Assembly: GCA_937907395.1 (NCBI GenBank)
Contig: CALCII010000002.1
Span: 115,650 to 179,649, forward strand
DNA: 64,000 bases
From: an uncultured Chitinophagaceae bacterium
Lineage (GTDB): Bacteria; Bacteroidota; Bacteroidia; Chitinophagales; Chitinophagaceae
Direction: 5' to 3'
Shown here: in pieces, positions 18,512 through 26,361 of the stretch
Numbering within the stretch: the first letter of the stretch is position 1
How the letters are laid out: every line of letters starts with the position of its first letter
Position numbers and translations under genes: made by a program
Notes under the pieces: model-generated
Seen by the model: only the letters and a program-made list of their open reading frames with translations
What the model was told of the DNA's origin: nothing
The model's database searches: none

Positions 18512-19057
18512 ATGCATTCCACACAAAGGCACCTTATTATTTACATTGGCACCAGCCTCGATGGCTATATTGCCAAACCAGGCGATGATCTCAGCTTCCT
18601 CAACATAGCCGATCAGGAAGGAGAAGATTATGGCTACAACGCTTTCATCAACTCGGTTGATACCGTCATTCTTGGAAGAAAAACATACGACTGGGTAATG
18701 AAACAGGTACCCGAGTTTCCGCACAGCAACAAAAAAGCATATATCATCACCCGTACACCAAGGCCCGCCATTGGTAACACAGAATTTTACACCGGCGATC
18801 TCAAGGAATTAGTATTGAGGCTGAAAGCAGAACCCGGCCAACATATTTACTGCGATGGTGGTGCCGAAGTGATTACCGAACTGTTGAAACAGAACCTGGT
18901 AGATGAGTTCATCATTTCCATGGTACCCGTACTGGTGGGCGATGGAATCCGTTTGTTCAAAGATGGGCGGCCGGAGTTACCTTTACAACTGGTATCTGTA
19001 CGCTCCTTTGAGAAAGGATTGGTGCAGCTATACTACAGGAAACAGGGTCTTTCATAA
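18512..19057 (+). CDS. DHFR-like (RibD C-terminal domain) protein
   Basis: 181 residues from ATG 18512; an upstream in-frame extension overlaps the previous gene. Motifs of the RibD_C/dihydrofolate-reductase fold: IYIGTSLDGYIAKPGDDLSFL, TVILGRKTYDWV, HIYCDGGAEVITELL and PVLVGDGIRLF. Probably an NADPH-dependent reductase of unknown substrate. Two further members are encoded at 51120 and 51700. Confidence 0.83.
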   Translation: MHSTQRHLIIYIGTSLDGYIAKPGDDLSFLNIADQEGEDYGYNAFINSVDTVILGRKTYDWVMKQVPEFPHSNKKAYIITRTPRPAIGNTEFYTGDLKELVLRLKAEPGQHIYCDGGAEVITELLKQNLVDEFIISMVPVLVGDGIRLFKDGRPELPLQLVSVRSFEKGLVQLYYRKQGLS

Positions 19058-19067
19058 AACACTTGTC

Positions 19068-19403
19068 ATGAAACCGGTTGTTATCATTCTACTGTTTTCC
19101 CTCGTTACCTTCGGATGTTATAAAATGACTGTTACTTACGGCACACCCGAATGCATGGAACAAAAGATCACAGAATTCAGCAAGCAAAGTCTTTGCAGCA
19201 ACGCTGCCATTAAACTTTATCGTTTTCAAAACGATGCCGTGTATGTATTCGATCCCGGAGATTGTGGTGCCGATCTTTTGAGTGAAGTCACGAATAACCG
19301 TTGCCAGTCCATTGGCTTTCTGGGTGGCATTGCCGGTAATACAAAAGTGAATGGAGAAGAATTTTCAAATGCCGTTTACTTAAAAACCATCTGGCAGAAA
19401 TGA
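19068..19403 (+). CDS. Small lipoprotein of unknown function
   Basis: 111 residues from ATG 19068; lipobox VTFGC. Contains four further Cys (in PECMEQK, SLCSNAA, GDCGAD, NRCQS) that could form two disulfides. Resembles short DUF6970-type lipoproteins but I am not sure. The stop overlaps the next start by 4 bases. Confidence 0.65.
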   Translation: MKPVVIILLFSLVTFGCYKMTVTYGTPECMEQKITEFSKQSLCSNAAIKLYRFQNDAVYVFDPGDCGADLLSEVTNNRCQSIGFLGGIAGNTKVNGEEFSNAVYLKTIWQK

Positions 19404-19789
19404 ATCCCGAAATTATAGCATATAACAACAAACAAACAGCAGCAGATAAAGCAATTTGTGATTTGCTCATGACCGAAATCAATAAACACCTGCCCGATGC
19501 GGAAAGCAAGGTGTGGCATGCACATCCTGTTTGGTTTTTAGACGGGAACCCCGTTGCCGGTTACAGCAAACTGAAAGACAGCGTGCGGTTGTTGTTCTGG
19601 AGCGGACAAAGTTTTGAGGAAGACGGGCTTTCGAACGAAGGAAAATTCAAAGCTGCTGAAAAACGCTTTTCAGATCTGAAAGAGGTGAACAAGAAAGACC
19701 TGAAACGCTGGCTGGAAAAAGCAAGAGAGATTCAATGGGATTATAAAAACATTGTGAAACGCAAAGGCGTGCTGGAACGGTTAAAATAA
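19400..19789 (+). CDS. DUF1801 family protein
   Basis: 129 residues, full length for DUF1801: KAICDLLMTEINKHLPDAESKVWHAHPVWFLDGNPVAGYS and the later LFWSGQSF. Cytosolic. Members fold like iron-chaperone-type small proteins, function unclear. ATGA overlap with the preceding lipoprotein. Confidence 0.83.
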   Translation: MNPEIIAYNNKQTAADKAICDLLMTEINKHLPDAESKVWHAHPVWFLDGNPVAGYSKLKDSVRLLFWSGQSFEEDGLSNEGKFKAAEKRFSDLKEVNKKDLKRWLEKAREIQWDYKNIVKRKGVLERLK

Positions 19790-19796
19790 AACAACC

Positions 19797-20492
19797 ATGA
19801 AAAAGGAAACCATTTTCCTTCTGTTAGTGTTTCTGATTTCAGCAAGCTCCTGTATTAAAAATAAAAATCCGTTGTTTGATGGTGTTTCGTGTACAGGTAA
19901 CTGTTATGAATTAACAGGACAGGTAATGGATAGTGCCGGCGCCGTTCCCCTAAGCAATGCAGACGTAAAGTTTTATTACAAATACAGTTCGGGGATTTTA
20001 ATTTCCCGTACCGATTACCTGGGCAAAACCTCCACCAACAGCCTGGGCCAATACCAGTTTCGTTTCGATGGCAGCCGTTATAATTACATTAATGGTTATT
20101 ATTATGCCGAAGTGTATAAAGGCGATTTTTTTGCCGACCCCGGTTATAAAAACAGGGTAGGCATTTTTCAACTCGACAGCACCCAATACAATCTCCCGTT
20201 TGTACAAAACTTTTCTATGTTTCGTCCGGCTACGGTGAAAGTAAGAGTCATCGCCCCTGCATCTGCCAACTTTCAAATTATATCCGTTTCCTATGAATAT
20301 GGCAGAGGCGGCAACGGAATTTCTATCAACGGTGGCAGGGCTATAGATACCACGTTGAGCTGGGGTACTGCCGGCGACCTGCGCACCTATGTACGGGCCG
20401 ATGCCGTTAGCAATGGCGTTGCGGTAACACGAACAGATTCTATTACAGTTAGCGCTAACAGTACCGCAACGGTTACAATAAATTTTAACTGA
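19797..20492 (+). CDS. Lipoprotein with carboxypeptidase-regulatory-like domain
   Basis: 231 residues. Lipobox SASSC. An N-terminal immunoglobulin-like CarboxypepD_reg fold: YELTGQVMDSAGAVPLSNADVKFYY, then TDYLGKTSTNSLGQYQFRFDG, followed by a second beta-sandwich (ATVKVRVIAPASA). Surface or periplasmic; function unknown. Last backbone gene before the integron-like region. Confidence 0.7.
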   Translation: MKKETIFLLLVFLISASSCIKNKNPLFDGVSCTGNCYELTGQVMDSAGAVPLSNADVKFYYKYSSGILISRTDYLGKTSTNSLGQYQFRFDGSRYNYINGYYYAEVYKGDFFADPGYKNRVGIFQLDSTQYNLPFVQNFSMFRPATVKVRVIAPASANFQIISVSYEYGRGGNGISINGGRAIDTTLSWGTAGDLRTYVRADAVSNGVAVTRTDSITVSANSTATVTINFN

Positions 20493-20580
20493 TTGCTTTA
20501 GAAATTATTCTTCCCTTTTGATTTTTCTTTCAGGCTAATTCGTAGATTAGAGTATAACCTTTCTGCTGTTTCTCTCAGCA

Positions 20581-20610
20581 AACACCTGTGACTGAGGGTC
20601 ACGAAGTGTT
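20581..20610. repeat. Nested inverted repeat upstream of the recombinase
   Basis: Outer arms AACAC/GTGTT (20581-20585 and 20606-20610) enclose inner arms GTGAC/GTCAC (20588-20592 and 20598-20602) around TGAGG. It ends 18 bases before the recombinase ATG. It could be an operator, a leader hairpin or a recombinase site. Confidence 0.5.
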
Positions 20611-20628
20611 GCCCTTAATGAGCCACTT

Positions 20629-21735
20629 ATGAAACAAATCACCTACGAATTAATCACACACCGGGAGAAAAACCGCATTCTCATTCGCTTTCCACACAAC
20701 AAGGAATGGAACGAGCGCATGAAAAAAACAACCGATGCGCAATGGAGCAGCACATTAAAAGGATGGCATATTCCCGACACTCCTGAAAACAGAATAGCTT
20801 GTAGCATAGGGCAAACGAAAACCCTATCCTCTTTTGTTGTAAGTAAACCTGTTTCCGGCATTTCCGTTTTCAACAAAAAAGAATGGAGGCGTTATGAAGA
20901 AGAATTGAAGCTGAAAGCCTACAGCCCTTCCACTATTAAAACCTATCGTAACGAGTTCGGGATATTTTTAAAATACCTGGGTGAAAAGAATGCAGATAGC
21001 TGCACAGCCAAAGACCTGCGTGCTTATATGCTTTATATACTGGAAGAAGAATAGCTAAGCGAAGCCACTGCTCACAGCCGGTTGAATGCACTGAAGTTTT
21101 ATTTTGAACAGATGTTGCATCAGGAGCGGTTTTTGTATGAAATACCAAGGCCAAAGAAACCCTTTCAGCTGCCCAAGCTGTTGAGTGAAGATGAATTGTA
21201 CCGGCTTTTTGCAGCCCTCGCCAATAAAAAACACAAGGCAATGTTGTTTACTAATTACAGTGCCGGGTTACGGGTAAGTGAGTTGGTGAACCTGAAGCTG
21301 GCCGATATAGACAGCAGCCGCATGCAGATATTTATTGCCCGTGCCAAAGGCAAAAAAGACCGGTATGTGAACCTGAGCCCTGTGTTGCTGGATTTACTAA
21401 GAAACTATATGAAAGAGTATCGACCACGGCCGGTGGTTTATTTATTTGAATCGGAGCAAACAGGAACGGCCTATCCTACCCGAACCGTACAGCAGATATT
21501 TACCACAGCTGTGAGAAAAGCCGGGATTAAAAAGGAAGTAGGTGTTCACAGTTTGCGGCACAGCTTTGCCACCCATTTGCTGGATAAAGGAACCGACATA
21601 CGGTACATTAATGAACTGCTGGGCCATTTCAACATTAAAACCACGGAGCGTTATTTGCATGTGAGCAAGCAACAGCTGGTGAACATTGTTAGCCCGCTGG
21701 ATGATTTATGGAAAAAAGGTGGGATAGAGTGGTGA
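20629..21735 (+). pseudogene. Tyrosine recombinase (integron integrase-like) interrupted by an in-frame TAG
   Basis: One frame of 368 codons broken only by TAG at 21052-21054 (reading ILEEE-stop-LSEATAHS). The N-terminal ~80 residues are an arm-binding-like extension, followed by the SAM-like core-binding domain (YSPSTIKTYRNEFGIFLKYL) and the catalytic domain: Arg in AGLRVSELVNL, Lys in AKGKKDR, HSLRH, LLGHFN and the nucleophile Tyr in TTERYLHVS. It ends SPLDDLW, like IntI proteins, but the extra helix that IntI carries between the Lys and HxLRH regions is not apparent (spacing is XerC/D-like). It reads toward and in the same direction as the cassettes. The stop may be a true mutation, a sequencing error or read through; everything else is intact. 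Confidence 0.85.
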
Positions 21736-21869
21736 TGTTTGATCCCCTTATCCGTGTACAAACGACAACAAACGGGGGCAATTGTCCTAATAACAATTAA
21801 GAAATGATAATACTAGTTTCTTGATTTTCAATAACTTTAAAATTGCAATGACAGCGTATAATAACGTAA

Positions 21870-21892
21870 AGCATTGCGTTGTGCGCAATTTA
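21870..21892 (+). other. Putative attI/first-cassette junction
   Basis: GTTGTGCGCA at 21878 resembles the reverse complement (GTTAGGCGCA) of the core at the end of the first cassette, 8 of 10 positions. It lies 143 bases after the recombinase stop inside a small palindrome (ATTGCG/GCGCAAT). The position is what one expects for the primary insertion site, but the match is imperfect. Confidence 0.35.
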
Positions 21893-21957
21893 GGATGGAG
21901 TTTAGCAAAATGTAGATACAGAAAAAATAATGTTTTATATTAGTAAAAAAGTAAAAA

Positions 21958-22332
21958 ATGATTACTGCTGTTAGTAAAGAAGGAATAAAACGCAGATTAT
22001 GGTACAATGCGACATTTGATCTTGTAAGTAAGGATGACTCATTTCAAATCATAGCAGAAGATCCAGAAAAAGAACTACCTACTTTAACTGTAAATATTAG
22101 TTTCTCTGATGAAGGAAAAGAGTTGAGTTATAAGGGTGAGATAAAAGAAAACATTTTAACCTTAACTCTTTCTCAGTGGAACAATCCCACAGGCTCTTGG
22201 CTTTCTGAGCCAATAATAATCGGGGCAACTGTTAAGGGTGTTAAAAAATCTCTGTGGGTGAAATTTTCAACATCTGCTTCCACTAAGAGCAATTATAGGC
22301 AATTCAATTTATCACTTTGGATCGAAATGTAA
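21958..22332 (+). CDS. Small unrecognised protein, cassette 1
   Basis: 124 residues, ATG after an A-rich leader. No signal or membrane segment; beta-rich pattern (TLTVNISFSDEGKELSYKGEI, GATVKGVKKSLWVKFS). Unrecognised. Stop overlaps the next start region by 16 bases, so the two genes of this first cassette are probably coupled. Being nearest the putative attI, it would be the most recently inserted unit if classical integron rules apply. Confidence 0.65.
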   Translation: MITAVSKEGIKRRLWYNATFDLVSKDDSFQIIAEDPEKELPTLTVNISFSDEGKELSYKGEIKENILTLTLSQWNNPTGSWLSEPIIIGATVKGVKKSLWVKFSTSASTKSNYRQFNLSLWIEM

Positions 22333-22334
22333 TT

Positions 22335-22589
22335 ATGGCAACAGAAAATCAAACTTCCCTTTCTGGTAGTGGTCAAGATACCCGGAGTAAGGTTGACCTA
22401 ATTTTAGGAATACACACTAATTCTATTATTGTGGCCATTTTAATTATTATTATTTTTTGTGGCTTTCTCTATTTGGTTGTGAATATTAAAAAGGAAAATA
22501 TGCACGAGGGTGTGGTCACCGGAATAATTGGCTTACTGAGCGGATTAGTTGGATTCTATGCCGGTTCGGCTAAAAAAAATTCTGATTAG
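22335..22589 (+). CDS. Small single-helix membrane protein, cassette 1
   Basis: About 84 residues from ATG 22335 (MATENQTSLSG; the frame is open six codons earlier from 22317). One strong helix (~30-48, SIIVAILIIIIFCGFLYLVV) and a second weak Gly-rich one near the C-terminus (GIIGLLSGLVGFYAGSA). Unrecognised. Could be the membrane partner of the preceding gene. Confidence 0.6.
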   Translation: MATENQTSLSGSGQDTRSKVDLILGIHTNSIIVAILIIIIFCGFLYLVVNIKKENMHEGVVTGIIGLLSGLVGFYAGSAKKNSD

Positions 22590-22651
22590 GCTTGTTATTG
22601 CTACTGTTATACTCCTTACCCATAATTCCTATATTCAAATTAAAATACTGC

Positions 22652-22846
22652 GCCTAACATAGGCATTGGCCGCAATGGGGGCTTGACACCCATACTTCAG
22701 CATAAAACAAAGCCAGGCAGCGGTCAGGGGTTGACCTATTCCTTGGAAAAACCCGGGAACTTCAAACTCTTAACTTCTAAAAGCATCGCCAGCCGGGCAG
22801 ACGAACAAAGCCTCACTCCCACTGCGCCAATGCTCGAACGTTAGCT
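22652..22846 (+). repeat. attC-like site 1 (195 bp)
   Basis: Cores GCCTAAC (22652) and GTTAGCT (22840). Arms CATTGGCCGCAATGGGGG and CTCCCACTGCGCCAATG pair with one unpaired base, as in attC sites with extrahelical bases. The loop is ~120 bases. This accounts for most of the gap 22590-22877. Confidence 0.8.
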
Positions 22847-22877
22847 GTTATTTTCATAAACATTAAACATATAAATC

Positions 22878-23627
22878 ATGACAAAGAAATTAATTAAACA
22901 AGTAAAAGAACTTAAGGAATTACCTTCAAAGAATTCCTTTAGTGAAAAAAATGTTGGCAAGCTTCACAATGAATCTTTAGATTTTGTTCATCAAAAACTT
23001 TTAGACATTTCAAAAAAACGAAAGCCATTATCTAAAAATGAATTAGCTGATTATGTTAAACAATTTTCAGCCGAGTATCTTCTTCATAGAAATATTTCTT
23101 ACAAAAAAGAAGAAATAATTTCAATTTATGATAAGTTAGGATACACATACAAGACCCAAAAAGACTTGACAAAAACTCGAAAAGGTAAACTATATTCAAA
23201 TAAAGTTAACGACAAGAAATTGATATCGTTTTTAGATGAACTAAATGAGCTAATTGAAGAAGAAATGACTACTAGAAGTTTTACAATTAGTTCAAACAAA
23301 CTTTTACAGAAATATAAGGATAATCCAAAACAACTAAATTCAATTCTGACAGCAATTGTAAGTTTGGCTAAATCTTCATACGGTTATTGGAATGACAAAC
23401 AAAATATTGATAAATGGAGAGACCCACAAATAAATACAGGTGTTGCGTATGGTGTTTGGGAAGGCGGTGGATTAGATGGACCTGTAAAACCAGTAATTAA
23501 AGCTGATATAGGTGGATTTGTTGCTGGTTCAACTGGTGGTCTTGTGGCAGGACCAATGGGTTGGTTGGCGGGAGGATGTATAGCTTCACCTCTTGCCTCT
23601 GCTTGGGAGTTACTTTGGTGGCCATAA
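22878..23627 (+). CDS. Unrecognised protein with C-terminal glycine-zipper segment, cassette 2
   Basis: 249 residues. The first ~180 are Lys/Glu-rich and helical. The C-terminus is a Gly/Ala-rich hydrophobic stretch (GGFVAGSTGGLVAGPMGW, then LAGGCIASPLAS) that looks like a glycine zipper, a membrane-inserting motif found in bacteriocins, pore-formers and some membrane-anchored proteins. No signal peptide. Function unknown; a toxin or immunity role is only a guess. Cassette ends are GTTAGCTGTT and AACAGCTAAC, a perfect 10-base complement. Confidence 0.68.
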   Translation: MTKKLIKQVKELKELPSKNSFSEKNVGKLHNESLDFVHQKLLDISKKRKPLSKNELADYVKQFSAEYLLHRNISYKKEEIISIYDKLGYTYKTQKDLTKTRKGKLYSNKVNDKKLISFLDELNELIEEEMTTRSFTISSNKLLQKYKDNPKQLNSILTAIVSLAKSSYGYWNDKQNIDKWRDPQINTGVAYGVWEGGGLDGPVKPVIKADIGGFVAGSTGGLVAGPMGWLAGGCIASPLASAWELLWWP

Positions 23628-23634
23628 AAACAAC

Positions 23635-23768
23635 AGCTAACATCGTATTGGCAATAGTGGGGCTGACAGTCGTAAACTCAACATTTGTACTTCTATCGGG
23701 CATTTGTGCAAATGTTGGGCTAACGTTTTTCAAATGCCCCACCATCGCCAATACGTAAACCGTTATAT
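23635..23768 (+). repeat. attC-like site 2 (134 bp)
   Basis: Cores AGCTAAC (23635) and GTTATAT (23762). Arms CGTATTGGCAATAGTGGGGC and GCCCCACCATCGCCAATACG pair nearly throughout. Same arm type as sites 10 and 16. Confidence 0.85.
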
Positions 23769-24369
23769 GGCACCTGATTCGCAGCTTTGTATTGCTGGTT
23801 CTTAATTAAACTTATCGGTTCGTTTTTCGTGGTGGTGGCTGACTTTGGTTGCGGTTGTTCGGTTTGTACTTTCTGTGGCTGACAGGTTGGTTCCCGGTTT
23901 CATTGTCCGACACCTGTTCCGGGTTTCGTTACTCCCGGCCTGACTTTAACGGATCTACCGACAGGTTTTTTTCATTTGTTTCTTACATCTTGTACTTCGG
24001 CTTATGGCTGTGATGTAGCCTGGCTTCCTTCCTGTTGGTCAGTTGTTGCAGTGCGGGTGCTAAGGTGTGGTGGTTTACTCGTTTGGTAGCCGACAGACAG
24101 CCTTCGGCTGGGATCAGTAATTTTCCATTCAGCTTCGGTTATGGTTGTTTGCGTTTCTTTTTTAAAATTTCTGGCGCCATATAACAGTGCATTTGTGTTA
24201 TGTCGGCGGACAGATAACGCCGCATCAGCTTTGTACTACTATCAGCTATAGTTCGGGTCGACGGATTTCTAACCGGCAACTGGTTTTCACCTTCAGGTTT
24301 TGTAACTTTAATGAACATCGGTGCCAGGCTGACGGTTTTCAAAGTCCGCCACAAACACAAATGCTGCAC
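23762..24369 (+). mobile_element. Non-coding repeated cassette, copy A
   Basis: A ~608-base unit bounded by GTTATATGGC and GCCATATAAC, present four times (also 31281, 34382, 35747). The ~410-base body has no reading frame conserved among copies: indels shift the frames and stops fall at different places. It contains repeated hairpin elements such as CAGCCTTCGGCTG and CCGGGTTTCGTTACTCCCGG. In this copy the 3' part differs from copies B and C. Possible roles are structured RNA, promoter or transcription stop within the array; none is shown. Confidence 0.75.
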
Positions 24370-24376
24370 GTTACCA
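24179..24376 (+). repeat. attC-like site 3 (198 bp)
   Basis: Cores ATATAAC (24179) and GTTACCA (24370). Arms GTGCATTTGTGTTATGTCGG... and ...CCGCCACAAACACAAATGC. This arm type recurs at sites 6, 8, 11, 13, 17 and the truncated 26. Confidence 0.83.
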
Positions 24377-24379
24377 GCA

Positions 24380-24559
24380 ATGTTAGACGACAACACAATC
24401 ACGACAATTTGTAAAGTCCTCGGTGGACTGTCCACTACTCGAATTCGGGCAGACTTAGACGTAATTTGCAAGTTCGGTGCTTTCTTCAACTTTTTGCCGG
24501 TGGACAGTCAACCGTTGACTTTTATAGAAAAAAATTATTGCGGACAGACAATCATCTAA
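24380..24559 (+). CDS. Possible 59-residue protein, cassette 4
   Basis: ATG 24380 lies directly after the left core of the cassette; the frame encodes a Cys- and Thr-containing 59-mer (MLDDNTITTICKVLGGLSTT..., ending KNYCGQTII). No signal. It is too short to classify and may be chance, but it fills the only empty stretch before the YcxB-like gene and is the right size for a leader gene or antitoxin. Confidence 0.35.
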   Translation: MLDDNTITTICKVLGGLSTTRIRADLDVICKFGAFFNFLPVDSQPLTFIEKNYCGQTII

Positions 24560-24574
24560 CACGACTGACAACGT

Positions 24575-25126
24575 ATGAACATTAAGGCAAAATACTCACT
24601 TGACGACAACGACTATTTAGCGTATCAACTTTATTCTGCTTCGACAAATGACTGGATAAAAACTAAACGAAAAAAAGAGTGGGCTTTTACAGCAATAACT
24701 TTTATCGTTTTGGGTATGTTGTTTTACTCCAACGACAACATTTTCTTAGGCAATTACTTTGCTGGTGCAGCAATACTGACAGCTTTTTGTTTCCCGTTCT
24801 ATTCAAGGTGGCGTTACAAAAATCACTACTTGCGACACACAAGAGAAGTTCATAAGAACAGTTTTGGTAAAGAAGTAACAGTGACAATTACAGACAGCAC
24901 CATAGAAGCAAACGATTACAGCGGACAAGCAAGCATTAACCTTTCACAGCTGACAGAGATAAATGAAACGGGACAGCATTTTTTTCTAATGACACTATCT
25001 GGACAAGCACTTATTGTTCCTAAAACCAAACTCGACAACCTTCAAGGATTTAGTTCGACAATAAAAGAACTTTCAGTAAACTTGAACATTAAACATAACA
25101 TAGACAACGACTGGAAATGGAAGTAA
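24575..25126 (+). CDS. YcxB-like membrane protein, cassette 4
   Basis: 183 residues. N-terminal soluble part (YSLDDNDYLAYQLYSAS), two adjacent helices at ~46-62 and 65-82, and a C-terminal YcxB-type domain (VTVTITDSTIEANDYSGQASINLSQLTEINETGQHFFLMTLSGQALIVPK). YcxB-like proteins are widespread small membrane proteins of unknown role and are common as integron cargo. Left end GTTACCAGCA, right end TGCTGGTAAC. Confidence 0.78.
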   Translation: MNIKAKYSLDDNDYLAYQLYSASTNDWIKTKRKKEWAFTAITFIVLGMLFYSNDNIFLGNYFAGAAILTAFCFPFYSRWRYKNHYLRHTREVHKNSFGKEVTVTITDSTIEANDYSGQASINLSQLTEINETGQHFFLMTLSGQALIVPKTKLDNLQGFSSTIKELSVNLNIKHNIDNDWKWK

Positions 25127-25157
25127 CAGGCGACAACGACAGAGAAAGAAACACTGC

Positions 25158-25289
25158 TGGTAACACGGGTTTTGCGTCAAGCGGGGTGACGTACAAGATT
25201 AAAGCTTTGTGCTTCTATTCAAGTTCAGTGCAGGTTGACAGTTTTGTGCTCAGAAACCCGCCCGAACGCAAAGCCCGAAACCGTTACCT
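25158..25289 (+). repeat. attC-like site 4 (132 bp)
   Basis: Cores TGGTAAC (25158) and GTTACCT (25283). Arms GGGTTTTGCGTCAAGCGGGG and CCCGCCCGAACGCAAAGCCC pair with a few unpaired bases. Same type as site 21. Confidence 0.83.
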
Positions 25290-25314
25290 GCAAGTGTAAC
25301 GGACGACATAACCA

Positions 25315-25414
25315 GAAGGATAAGCATTGCTGGTGATGCACAGGTATCAACGTGTGTTCTGACAACGAACCCAAGTTAATGCCTGGCAGGTAGGTTCGAG
25401 TCCTACATCCTTCA
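25315..25414 (+). ncRNA. tRNA-like RNA with extended anticodon arm
   Basis: A cloverleaf-like fold can be drawn: acceptor GAAGGAT (25315-25321) with ATCCTTC (25407-25413), 7 of 7 pairs, then unpaired A; D-like stem GCAT/ATGC with a GG in its loop; anticodon stem CAGGT/GCCTG; four-base variable region GCAG; T stem GTAGG/CCTAC with the canonical loop TTCGAGT. The anticodon loop is replaced by 35 bases (25346-25380) that extend the stem (ATCAAC with GTTAAT, then GTTC with GAAC around TGACAAC). U8 and A14 are missing and no normal anticodon can be assigned. It lies 12 bases before the HEPN gene inside the same cassette. Either a degenerate tRNA or a tRNA mimic. Confidence 0.5.
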
Positions 25415-25426
25415 CAAAAAAACGAA

Positions 25427-26176
25427 ATGATAAAAAGAACGGTTTCATACACGACATTACAAACACAAGTCCAATCAATATTTGACTTTGCGGTAGTTGT
25501 GTGTCATTCTGTTCCTGCACTAAAACTTCAAATGAAGCTTTTGGACGATGGAAAAATCACAAAACTTCCTGACCCCGACTATTTTGAAGCTAATAATCCA
25601 ACCACCAAACTGAGACAACAAGCAGACGGTTATAAAGACAAACTTGCTACTTATTTATTTCTTAGCTCATTTGCGTTCTTTGAAAATTATTTAGGAAGTG
25701 CTTTAAAGGAAGTGCTAAATTTAAGCGTTACTATCCCTGAAAAGACAGCATTAAAAAATAGTTTGACAAATAACACGAATACAAAGCCCAAAAAAATTTT
25801 ACGGAGTAGTTTTGACCAACGACATTCACAACGCTATGAAAAATATTCTAGGGAATTAGATTCTAATGATTACTTACATCCAGACAATTTAATATCAATA
25901 ATTGCGGTAGAAAACTTAATAAAAAGCATTAATGACTTAAAAGCAAATCAAATTCCTGACTTTTTAATCAGTACTTTTAAAATGGACATTTCGGAAACAG
26001 ACAGAACAGCTTTTGGGACTTACCGACAATTAAGAAATGACATTGCTCACGGGGATAATCCGACAGTGACAATGAGAAAGGTTAAGGAAGCAAATAAGTT
26101 CTTAAGAAAATTTGCAACTCAAATTGACGAATTTTTGATAGAGCATTTTGTGAAAATTGACAATTACAAAAAATGA
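25427..26176 (+). CDS. HEPN-domain protein (RiboL-PSP-HEPN-like), cassette 5
   Basis: 249 residues. Helical throughout. Landmarks are YLFLSSFAFFENYLGSALKEVL (~80-100) and YRQLRNDIAHGDNPTV (~203-218); RNDIAH fits the Rx4-6H active-site motif of HEPN ribonucleases. Such domains occur in toxins, abortive-infection systems and other defence proteins, often cutting tRNA or mRNA. It is preceded by a tRNA-like RNA in the same cassette, which suggests an RNA partner, substrate or decoy. The gene runs into the next attC start. Confidence 0.78.
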   Translation: MIKRTVSYTTLQTQVQSIFDFAVVVCHSVPALKLQMKLLDDGKITKLPDPDYFEANNPTTKLRQQADGYKDKLATYLFLSSFAFFENYLGSALKEVLNLSVTIPEKTALKNSLTNNTNTKPKKILRSSFDQRHSQRYEKYSRELDSNDYLHPDNLISIIAVENLIKSINDLKANQIPDFLISTFKMDISETDRTAFGTYRQLRNDIAHGDNPTVTMRKVKEANKFLRKFATQIDEFLIEHFVKIDNYKK

Positions 26177-26195
26177 CAGACAGAAGAACACCAGC

Positions 26196-26326
26196 AGGTA
26201 ACATCGGTTTGGCAATATGGCGGCTGAAGTGCTTCTATGAAACATTTGTGCAAGGTTCAACGGCAGTAATTCTATTGAACTTTTGTGCTAAAAATCCGCC
26301 ACATCGCCAAGCCTCCGACGTTACAT
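26196..26326 (+). repeat. attC-like site 5 (131 bp)
   Basis: Cores AGGTAAC (26196) and GTTACAT (26320). Arms CGGTTTGGCAATATGGCGG and CCGCCACATCGCCAAGCC pair with an offset. Loop contains CTATTGAACTTTTGTGCTAA, shared with sites 10, 16 and 23. Confidence 0.8.
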
Positions 26327-26361
26327 GCAATGCGGTGACAAACCTCAACATCCATACTGAC

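Noticed and set aside
18903..19067. Upstream extension of the lipoprotein frame at 19068
   Set aside because: It overlaps the DHFR-like gene in another frame and the lipoprotein signal starts exactly at ATG 19068.
20629..21735. Two separate genes split at 21054
   Set aside because: The two parts are in the same frame and together make one full-length tyrosine recombinase; a single stop codon is the simplest explanation.
24139..24489. Recurrent minus-strand open frames inside type-A attC sites (also near 26897, 34748, 36128, 40093) with similar translations
   Set aside because: They are reading frames of the repeated recombination site itself, begin and end at different points and shift with indels. 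The similarity reflects the DNA repeat, not a protein.
25315..25414. Ordinary functional tRNA
   Set aside because: The anticodon loop is replaced by a 35-base hairpin, U8 and A14 are absent and no anticodon with U33 can be placed, so it is listed only as tRNA-like.
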